64,000 bases of DNA from Neopestalotiopsis rosae (taxonomy: Eukaryota; Ascomycota; Sordariomycetes; Amphisphaeriales; Sporocadaceae): positions 930,001 through 994,000 of the forward strand of contig JALGAS010000007.1 of NCBI GenBank assembly GCA_023078685.1, read 5' to 3'. Below the pieces are notes generated by a model. It did no database searches, was not told the origin of the DNA, and saw nothing but the letters and a program-made list of their open reading frames with translations. Positions 54,707 to 64,000 of the stretch are shown here, one piece after another. Both the position numbers and the translations under genes were made by a program. How positions within the stretch are numbered: position 1 is the stretch's first letter; every line of letters begins with the position of its first letter.

Positions 54707-55683
54707 CTACTTGAGCCCGCCGCTCAACAGGATGCTCTGCCCCGTCAGGTAGCCCGTCTTGCACAGCATAATAACAACGTTGGCGCACTCGAGCGGCGTG
54801 CCGAGGCGGCCGACGGGGATATTGCGGACGTCGCCGGCGGTGCCCTCGAGCATCTTGGCGTCGGGGATCATGCCCGTGTCCCCAATCATGGCCGGCGCCA
54901 CGTCGTTGACCGTGATGCCGTGCTGCGCCTGCTTGGCCGCCAGGTTCTTCATCATGCCCGTCAGGCCCGCCTTTGATGCGGCGTCTTTATTATTTTTGAT
55001 TATTGTCAGCTTTAGATTTGCAAAACAGAGAATCATATATTACATGTTGGCTGGTAATACTCACAATGACACCCATTAATTCCACCCCCGATAGCCGCAA
55101 TCGAGCTCACAAACACGAGCCGACCCCACCCTTGCTTCTGCATCCACGGCACGCTGAGCTTGGCCAGCACAAAGCTGGCGCGCAGGTTGACGTTGAGCGT
55201 GTAGTCAAACTCGTCAATGGGTATGTCCAGGATGTCCGGGATGCGCTTGCCGTAGCCGGCGTTGGACACGAGGATGTCGGGGCCCTCGTGCCCGCTCACG
55301 GGCGCGTGCTGCTCCCGCAGCTCGGCAAACAGCCGCTCAATGTCGGCCACGGACCCCGTGTCTACCGTGTGCACGGAGATCTTTCTCTTTTCTTCTTCTG
55401 ACGGTGACGATGCTAGTAGCTCTTTTACCAGATCGTCTACTGGCTGTCTGTTGCGGTTACACGTCAAGGCCAGAGAGGCTCCCTCCGCCCATAGCGAGCG
55501 AGCACACGCGGCACCAATGCTGTTTGTTGTAAGGACCAATGTGTTAGCCTAGGTTATCAAGTCAATCCCATCACTAGACCCCCTCTCTCTTCACTGCTCT
55601 CTCTCACAAACGTACCCTCCTGATGCACCAGTAATCAGTGCCAAGCGACCCTTGATTTCATTATCGACTTTTGCCATTGCCAT
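54707..55683 (-). CDS. Short-chain dehydrogenase/reductase (FabG-like)
   Basis: Exons 55616-55683, 55065-55519 and 54707-54984 give 266 aa. The introns are 55520-55615 (GTACGT...CAG, phase 2) and 54985-55064 (GTGAGT...AAAG, phase 1). The NAD(P)-binding glycine motif TGASGGIGAACARSLW spans the first splice junction. NAG follows in ILVSNAGYGK, the catalytic Ser lies in LVFVSSIAAIGGG, and the catalytic YAASK is formed across the second junction, its Tyr codon split T|AC. The C-terminal LTGQSILLSGGLK is the FabG-type end. It reduces an unspecified keto substrate. An acidic residue after beta-2 was not identifiable, so cofactor preference is open. No clustering with biosynthetic genes is visible. 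Confidence 0.92.
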
Positions 55684-56569
55684 GATTGCGTTATCGTAAA
55701 AAAGTGTACGTGTATGTGTGTATGAAAATGTCAAGGGGGGTTGTTTGGTCCCTCTTCAATTGATGTTTCCAAACCAAGTATTTGATACACAGGTGCCGGT
55801 AGCGGGGAGGAGCTCCGCTCAGGCTGGGGGGAACTTGCAACTCCCCCAGACAAGCCAAAGGTGCACCTCACAAGCTCTAGAACCTAGTATAACTGGTTGG
55901 TCAAGGCCCTGGGGGTATGGTCTCTGTCTAACCTCCCGAACCCAGCACGGATCCATTCGCCGAGAATAACCTCAAACTCCCACCCACGGGATCAATTTAT
56001 TGCGGAGCAACCTTGGAGTGGAACTCCATTATTACTCCAACTCTATATCACACCCAAATTCCACCTCGAGCTTGATTCATCTTCTCTGGCGCAGCATTCA
56101 GCCAAGTATTATTTGAAACAAAGAAACAAGACCATAGGATTATATCACTACTAGCACATCATGACTACAAATTCTGTCCACATCGCCAATTCACACGAGG
56201 TCAATCCACATTGTATTTGTACATTAAATGTCTATGGAGATGAGATCTCGTTCAATCCAGTATGACGGCAACCTACACCATTCTTTCTAAGCTCGTCGAC
56301 ACGATTGCAAAAATTCTGATGACTGGCTTGCTTGCATCCAGTCCGACGATAAAAGCACTGTATGGTATCTAGGTAGGTAATAGAGAGCAAGCACAAGGCC
56401 AACTTGCGCCCCCGTCTATCAATGCAATTTGAGTAATCCAGTAAATTATTTCGTGTGATTCGTTCATGTGCCTGCCCAAAAGAAAAACTCCAGGTCTTGC
56501 TAATCCTGAAACGCCTTGCTGTAATGATCGTAGTAATGATTTATGAGTCCAAAAAGCACAAAAAGGAAA
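55684..56569. other. Intergenic region, SDR to ATG2
   Basis: Upstream of the SDR gene and 3' side of ATG2. No gene was seen. Confidence 0.5.
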
Positions 56570-59500
56570 TCAATGTCGTTTGTATTTCTGTCGTCAAAAT
56601 TAGTATTCAATACTCAGACAAGGACAAGATTTGTAATGCGTGCTTACCTCTTCGATCCTCCTCCTGTTGTGCGGATCTAGTGAATTGGTTGCACCCATCA
56701 AGGTTTGTCCAATGGCTCTGCTTGATCCGATCAGAGGCCTAAAAACAATCGTCGGTGCCTGTCTCAACACAGCCTTTGCAGCATCTTGGGCGCTGCCGCT
56801 CTGCTGCACTGCGCCGGGAATGGCAATAATGGCGTCTCGAGCCACGTTCATGTCGCGCCTAAAGCTCACAGCGGCGCCCCGAAGACCTTGCAACACACCA
56901 CTGGGCTGATCTGCGTATAAACTGATTTGCTTAGTGTTCTCATTGTCCATCTCGTCATCTTCCCATTCGCCTTCCTGCTGGCTTGGCTTGGCGAGTAGAC
57001 CCTCGGCCCCTTGGAGTGCATACTGAGTGCCCACTGCGACCTTGGCTCCGAGCTTCACAATCTCCGTACCAGTAGTCTTTGCAAATGCAGCAGCACCTTT
57101 ACCAATGCTGCGTACAATTTTACCATCCTTCTTGTACTCTCGAATGGGGATCTCAATCAGGTCTCTGATGCCACTGCCGACATTGACGAGAGAACGGACT
57201 GGTGCGAGGCCAGCTAGAATGCCTGGTAACTGGTTTCGCTTGATCTCAGGCATCCAAATGTCGTTTAGCATCTGGCCTAGCCGGTCGAAGCCAGAAACAC
57301 CATAGACAATGGTATGTCTCAAGACCATGCGCGCCTCGTCCAGGATCAAAAAGTTCATAAACTCAGTAGTGTGCCCGGATCTTAAACCGGCATAGTCGAC
57401 ACGCTTTGGCTTGAAGTCAAGCTTGACCGGCACAGAATTGACCTCGGCTCGTTGGATAAAAGGCACATCGGCCTCAGAAGCATGTACGGGCGCATCCGGA
57501 TCTTTGAACTCAAAGAAACGTGTAATAAAGTCCAGAGCATCTTGGTCGACATGCAGTCGCAGCGGTAAAAGTGTGGCCTTGAGGACGAATTCCGTGGCCG
57601 ACAGCTCCTGCATAGGCTTGACCTTGAGCAGCTCAATGTGTGCCATGCTTGTATTCATCTCTCGCTCTCCCGCATCCTGGTCGTATGTGGCAAACTTCTT
57701 CCATGTCGATGTTGGCACATGGTCGAAGACATTCACGTCCTTGATTTTGACGTCGATTGAGGTTTGAGTTTCTCCTGAATCCTCTGGAAAGTTGGCAATA
57801 TCCACGTTGATACCTTCCAGCTCAAACGTAATCTTGTGCCGCTTGCTGCGTTCAAGCTTGAGCCTCTTCTTTGTGCGCCTACTGCCCATCCGACTAGGAG
57901 TTGCAGTCATTGCTGTGGTGGCGATCGATTCGGTCTCAGTGGCATTGTCGTTGAGGGCCTCGTTGATATTCCGTGTGAGCTCCCGAGGGTCGCGATTGGC
58001 TGGCACACCAATGTAGATGGAGTTGAACAAAAAGTCTCCAATAACCGTCTCCTCTTCATCAATCATGGCTTCCATATCCGCAGTGACGTGTACGCGATCC
58101 GACCGTCCACGTCGCTCCAGCGCTTTGGCCTCAACCTCTTCAACAGCTTTCGTGATCACCTCTCGAGTGTGCGTCCAGTCATACCCATCAAACAAGTTCC
58201 AGATGAAATGCACATCCCTTACTCGTACTGTCACGGGATATCTTGCCGATCTGGTGTCCTTGGGTTGTTCATAACGATTTGCGGTTGAGTTCCACTTCGG
58301 CGCGTATCCGTGGATAACAGACTGGCTGCCAAAGTAGTCGTCGTGAACAACCAGGTCCGAGTCGTCGTCTTTATCATGATCGTGGAAACTTGTGAGAAGA
58401 ACACCATCATTCGTGTCCTGAGACGAGGTGTGCTCTGATATGACGGAATCAGCCAAGTCATGCCCTTCGCCCTCTAAGCTCTCATCGTAGAATTGAGAGT
58501 GAACATCCAAAGGGCTCGATTGACTCGAGTCGCCAAGGTCGACCCCTTCAAGATCTTCGCCGCCAAGCTCCTGAGCCAGCCCAAAGTCATCATCAAAGTC
58601 AAAGTTGCCTTCAGCATTTCCGAATGCGTCTGCCGATATTGATGCTAGAAGATCCTGCATAGGCACAACTGCTGTCTGATACTTTGGGATTTTGCTTGGT
58701 GGGGTCGGCGGTGCTAGAGCATTAGCCAGTGCTATCAGTGTTTGTGTCGAGTCTGCGCAAGTCTCCATGACAATCAGGTTGTCGCGAACTTCAACATCAA
58801 CAAACTTTGACATGTCTTCGTTTGCCCCGGCGAGAATATTGATCTTTGCACCTGAGATGAAACATATATCCACGTATCCTTTTGTGCACAATTCGACAAT
58901 TTGGTCCGAACTGGAACTAGAAGGACGACGTCGAGAAGCATGCGCAGGAGTGCCCAGTGCTTCCACATTGTCCGTCAAGAGTACCGAACCCTTGGAGAGA
59001 TTGAATGCGGCTTCGGCTTGGTCGCTTTGGGAAAGGGAAACCTTGAGCCGAGCATCCGTCAAAGCAAGGATTAACTTGGATTGCAGATTCAGCGGATTCA
59101 AGCCTATCAGGCAGTCTCTGAAGACGACATCAAGCTTTGTAGGCTTGCCTACATTCGACTTGCCCTTGTCGAAATCTGTCTCTGGTGGTCTTCCAGTGAT
59201 AGCAGTATGAGCCTGCTCGCCCAGGTTAGCAACAGAGGCTGCAAGTTGAGCTTCAAAGTCCTGTGGCGTCGCGTCCTCGGCGAGACCCAGTATATCCATG
59301 ATAGTAGGGACTCGATACTCGACGTTTATGTTTCTCAGACGAAGCTTAATCACTGGATCCATCGCATCTGGGATAATTCGCGTAGTGAACACTGGCCCGC
59401 TGTTCTTCATGCCAAGACTAGATCCAAGCAATTCTTCGCTATCGTTTCGTCGAACAGATGCAGCGCCCAGTGCAACTGCAATGAGCGAGGGAAACGTAAT

Positions 59501-62500
59501 GTGTCCGGCTTCGATATCTTTAAGGGAGGTCTGGATGTGCCCAAAGCGTTTGTCGAGGCGGAGTGAGAGATCACAATTGCGAATCATGGCCAGTGTCAGC
59601 ATTCCAGGCTTATCATCCTCGGGAAGGTATTTGGCTACAGCGCCTAGACGGGCAACCTCTTCACCCAATCCCGCAAGGCATTGAAGCTGTTGCACGTTCT
59701 TGACACCGACTTCAACATTGTCCAGGTTGAGCCGCACCACGGCACCTTTTCGCCTCTGCCTGAGGAGGGTATCCACCATGATTTCATCGTCATTCTCGTC
59801 AAATTTGTGCTTTGATGGAATGATGAGTTCTAACAGTCGCTCAAGATCATTATCCGTGGGCGAGAACAAGTACTCAATGCGAGTATTCATGACTGTGGCG
59901 GTGATGGGCGGATCACCTCCGGAGTTCCTAAGGAAAGGCCCTGCGAGATGGATCTTGGTGATGCCAATACCGACACCTTCTTCTCGAGTTACCACCTTCA
60001 CTGCACTCGTATCCAAAGCAACACTGCAATCTTTCCCTATGAGATCCAGGTGGAATCCACCTACACGCACATTGACCTTGTTGTCTTGTGCGGCCGACTT
60101 GTCGTCGGTTTTGATTGGTGCGTCGAAGCGTACACCGCGAGCTTTCTTCACAGTGCGTGCGGGGCTTTGAGGAACAGGCGAGGTATTTGAGGTCATGGAA
60201 GACCCCATGTTGAGGAAGCTGCTCAATCCGCCGAACCAGCTGAATGTTTCATCCAATCTCCGGCAATCGAGTTTCACATGTAGTGGTAAAGTCTGCACTT
60301 GACATCGTGTTGCTTCTGCAGTCTGAGTAATTTTGAGAGAGACATCGGAGCCTGCAGATGGGAATGCATCTCGCACCGAGGCACGCATTTGTAGACGCTG
60401 GTCAAATGAGATGATGTCGTCGTTGGCGTAGCCAAATCTGAACTTCTCCAGATTCACAGAGGTATTGGTGACTTTCTCTGTCCTTTCGACATTTACCTTG
60501 ACGTTTTGTAAGTTAGCACTCAGAAGTGCGTCGGTGCCAAATGCCGCTAAATTGGGATTCAGCGCCCGATCTGGCGTATCTGCAACCCCAACTAGTGCCT
60601 CAAGGAACTGTATTGAAACCTGTTGTGCCAAAAGCTTGATCTCGGGTTGGGTAGACGCAGCTTGTGTTGAGGCACTAGGTTTAGAGGGCTTTTCACTCCC
60701 GTGCTCCTTGAGTAGAGTCATGATTTTTGAGGTAACCATGGCCAAGAGGAAGCTTATGGACGCATCGAAACGAACGTCCACCGGTGCCAGTACTATCTCG
60801 ATAGAGTCGTCTTTAGGCGTATCACTATTTGGAGGTAGGTTGTGAGACGATGCACGTGACGAGCCCATCGAGGCGCCAGAGTGGTGTTCTATTGTCGATG
60901 TTGTGCCATATACTGAGAAAGCGCCTGGAATGTTGGGGGCAACGGATCGATCTAACCCATAACGACTCGACGAAGCGACGTTGGTGGTAGTCGAGGAAGT
61001 TGCCGCATTGTTCTGAATCGAGGGAACATAAATCGAAACACCGGCCAGGGATACAATCTCCTTCACGAGTCTCGTTGGACCGCGGGGTGTAGCCACACCT
61101 TCTGCAGCAGCTGAATCCTCCGGTTCATACGCGTCGCCGGGAATACTAGGCAGCTTTTCACTCTCGTGTAGGCCTCTGTGAGTAGAAAACATCGGACTGG
61201 ACTGGCCCGAGGTAGGACTACTTCCTGCGACATATGTTGCAGATTGTGGTTCAAAATACGGCTCTGCAACGCTTTGCGAGACTGTAGCAGGCAAAGATTC
61301 AACTCTGTTCTTCTCCGGAGTGCTCTCTGCGCTCGATGCCTCCGAATCATCCCAAGCTCCTGGCATAGTCGAGGCTGGTTGCGAATTACCGGATTGAGAA
61401 AAGGCACTCATATACATGCTCTCTGCTTCTTCGTGGCTGAATATATGAGACTGGGCCAAATCTTCAGACGGAGGTGACGCAGTCCCATCGCTTGCTGGTT
61501 GGTCGTCCAGATCGCCCAAAGAGATAAGATCATTACCCGAACTCCAGTCGCCCTGCGGAGCCAGCGTTGGTTCTGAACGAGCATCTCTTTCAAACGCCGA
61601 CCAGCGATCGGGTGTTGCCAGCATAGTCGAGTGGGCTGGTTGATGACGAGGCGATCCCAGTGGCGGGCTACTCTGTGGAACGAGAGCTCTTGGGGTTGAT
61701 GGAGCAGATCTTGTATCTTCTTGTGCAGGATCATCATCCTGCGAGCTGTTGAATTCATAAGGGATATTGAATGCATCTTCACTATCCATCATTGGGAAGT
61801 ACTGGCTCTGTGACAGATCTGTTGATTCATCCAATGGTCCATAGATACTGCGGGACAGGGGGTCATCCTCCTCCTCATCCAAAGGCTGTCGAGCTGATAT
61901 TACCGGGGAACCTGCAGCGGCCGACGATGGCATCGACGATGGCATAGATGATAGCACAGATGGGGTTCGCGCCAGCGTGGAAAAGACATTAGCTTCAGAT
62001 ATGAGAGATGCCCGTATTCTGTTGAGCGAGATGCGGCGTTTGCCTTCTCTGTACTCTGCTGTCGCGCCATCTTCGCTGGCAAGTTGTGTGGTGACTCCTT
62101 CTACATTCAGGTCGTCAACAGCCAGCTGTAAAGTGACAAGCTCAGGCACGGTTGAGTGAACCTCCACAGGGACCTCGACGTCTAGCTCGAATACAACTCC
62201 GCGAATGGATACCTGCGTCCGATCAACGATACCCTGCAAGAAATCGGCTAGGAAGACGGGGAGAGACAGAGGTTGTCCCGTGCCGATGTGACTATCGTCA
62301 TCGCTGCCGTCTTCGCTAGCGCTAGCAATCGATGCTGCAAGATCATGACTTTCAGCATTGAGCGCTGCTTGTAATTCGGCTTTTTCTTTTGATGGTTCCG
62401 TATCAAGGAAGGATTGTGCAAGGTCGATTGCCGGCGGTACAATTTCATCTTCTTCCGACCGGGACTTGGACTTTCTACCTCGGCCGCGCGCCTGCTCATC

Positions 62501-62924
62501 CCGCTGTGAATCCTCTGTGGCCACTCTCAGCTTCACTTGTACACCATCGACATCGACGACTATGGGACTGGAGTAAATGGCGGACGGTATCGTAACGCGG
62601 AGTTTTAGGACTTTAGCTTTCTGTAGCTTGAACGATGCTGGGAGCTGGAGTAAATGTTCTAGTTTCTGTGCACAGAGCCGTGTTAGTGTATGGTACGTAT
62701 GTTTTCATCACAAAGTACAAGACGAGAGGAATGAACGTGGGTTGACATGCCTCCAGCTTAATGCCCACATCTTGAAAGGTGAGAACATTGTTCCTGCCCC
62801 ATTCCAAGTCCAACTTGTCAACGTCCAAGGCATCGGTATCGAGGAACTCGAGCCTAGAGAGGGCGTATCGCAACAGGCGCTTGGACATGTTGGAGCTCCC
62901 GAAGGAGCGAAAGATGGACGCCAT
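56570..62924 (-). CDS. ATG2: Autophagy-related lipid-transfer protein Atg2
   Basis: Exons 62751-62924, 56648-62665 and 56570-56587, giving 2069 aa. Atg2 bridges the ER and growing phagophore and moves phospholipids, working with Atg18 and Atg9. The start MASIFRSFGSSNMSKRLLRY leads into the N-terminal chorein domain (TFQDVGIKLEKLEHLL across the splice). The central third is Ser/Pro-rich, with KEIVSLAGVSIYVPS. The C-terminal domain shows PVKLDFKPKRVDYAGLRSG, FMNFLILDEARMVLRHTIVY, GVSGFDRLGQMLNDIWMPEI and the amphipathic RDLIEIPIREYKKDGKIV. The first intron (62666-62750) has a GC donor. The last intron (56588-56647, GTAAGC...CGACAG) joins to an 18-nt exon encoding KYKRH plus stop, the usual fungal Atg2 terminus. 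Without it the ORF would end in a non-conserved peptide. The 5' flank to 64000 has no further gene. Confidence 0.95.
62666..62750 (-). other. GC-AG intron 1 of ATG2
   Basis: 85 nt with GAG|GCATGT donor and GTGCACAG acceptor, phase 0. Splicing gives VGIKLEKLEHLLQLP, as expected for Atg2. No GT donor near the junction keeps the frame. Confidence 0.85.
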
Positions 62925-64000
62925 GGTGCCTTACAACAGAGGCTGAGGAAGCCTCCGATGGACTACCAGGACGTCTGGAGTTTACGACGAAAGAGAAGCT
63001 CTCGGTGCGCTGTGAGGCGCTTGATGGAGGCGATGTTGGGTTGGAACGCTATCACGGTATCGATAACCCCGATGGGATGATGCGGGGTGACGGCTCATCG
63101 TCGAGTTTCCATTTAAAGTGAAGGCGACAGAGGTCCGCGAGCTGCCAGCGGGGTGTGAAACGAGGCGATGGAGCTTTGAGGCAGAACAGTAACTCCTTGG
63201 TGGGAGAGAGAGAAAAAGAGACGACTCTTCGCCCGCCTAGGATAAAGTGACAACAAACAGCATCAGCAATTTCCAGTCAGTGGTCCGAACTTTGGCTCTC
63301 GGGTCATGGATGATCTATGGTAGAAGTGAATGCTGTTTAGCGAACGAACCGAAAGACGCCGATCCACCGATCTCCGCCTCCAGCCCTCTTTAACCTACCA
63401 CAGGCTACCAGGCCTTGCCTTAAGCCACCCGATACATGTCATTTGACGCGCTAATGCATCATTATCGATAGCGGAGGGGGAGCGACGTGACAGGGCGGCC
63501 CACTGGAACCATGTCTTGATAGGGCCGCTGTCCATGCATTTTCCCCCAAAGGTCCTCCGAATGAGGATATGGTTTTGAGTTCTCAAGGTACGGGAGCCTG
63601 TCAAGTGAAGGTGTATTCGTCCCAAGGCCTTTCCCCTCTAACCACCTGGATATCTACACGTACAAGGCTCCCAGGTAGGTGAAGTCTTATATCAATCCCG
63701 TCCTCGTTATCGCAGCATCGAGATTCATTCTGCGCACCTGACATTTCTTGACCACTTGTTCCCCATCGCCATGACAATGGCAAAGAGAGGGCAGCGGCGG
63801 GCAATGCCAATCATTCAGAAATCATCATCGTCATGTATCTACATAGCTGCAACCAGCCAACAGTCATGCGTACGGCTACGATTAATGGACAAGCGCCTGC
63901 AATAGCTCTGCGGACTACATCGTTATATCTAGTCTAAGGTGTACAATCCCCAACGCGCCCTGAGCTTATCTTCATAGTGAGGCTTGGCGTTGGGCGATTA
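62925..64000. other. ATG2 upstream region
   Basis: 5' leader and promoter side of ATG2 to the window end. The small frames here (for example 63601-63810) have no ATG-based or composition support. No further gene was recognised. Confidence 0.5.

Overview
This is a filamentous ascomycete nuclear contig, most likely a Sordariomycete and plausibly Hypocreales. The lineage call rests on general resemblance only. The evidence is short GT-AG introns of 54-120 nt with TACTAAC-like branch points, fungal-specific families (SUR7/PalI, DUF7136, DUF6594, DysF peroxin, LysM, Hce2) and gene spacing of 1-3 kb. About 21 intact or partial protein genes, 3-4 broken ones and no tRNA or rRNA could be supported. 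Exon boundaries were worked out by hand from splice signals and reading phase.

Layout. 1-12.6 kb holds the 3' end of GET3, MPE1 (mRNA 3'-end processing), a GPI-anchored PLC-like phosphodiesterase, a SUR7/PalI tetraspan protein, a VOC/glyoxalase-fold protein and a TIM-barrel amidohydrolase. 12.6-17 kb is a gene-poor, AT-richer stretch with one orphan ORF and a DUF6594 membrane protein that uses a GC-AG intron. It also contains a 16-base exact match to the Tn5/Nextera mosaic end, a possible assembly artefact. 17.4-35 kb is a housekeeping block: CBM48-type protein, HD phosphohydrolase, Cys-rich single-pass membrane protein, SIN component Cdc14, GGPP synthase, a small membrane protein, a DysF peroxin, exosome RRP4 and a mitochondrial-type membrane protein. 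PEX and RRP4 share a 465-bp divergent promoter.

35-42 kb is an accessory island that looks like a decaying chitin-related locus. It has a LysM-protein remnant with an internal stop (minus strand), an intact secreted DUF7136 protein, and the C-terminal portion of a killer-toxin-like GH18 chitinase with its Hce2 domain, broken by at least five frameshifts; its GH18 domain is missing. 42.4-48.5 kb returns to housekeeping genes (membrane-anchored fatty aldehyde dehydrogenase, ribosomal protein eL22, YMC-type mitochondrial carrier). 49.4-52.1 kb holds a degenerate GH13_5-like alpha-amylase with a nonsense codon and altered catalytic motifs, next to an unidentified gene fragment. 52.6-63 kb has a GT8 glycosyltransferase, an SDR reductase and ATG2, whose last coding exon is only 18 nt.

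The intact genes do not form a single pathway. The coherent biological story is relic secreted carbohydrate-active functions (LysM/chitinase, amylase) embedded in a conserved housekeeping backbone. No clearly new system was found. The best leads are the decayed chitinase/LysM island, the degenerate amylase, two GC-AG introns, a frame-preserving 57-nt intron in MPE1, and the Nextera-like motif.
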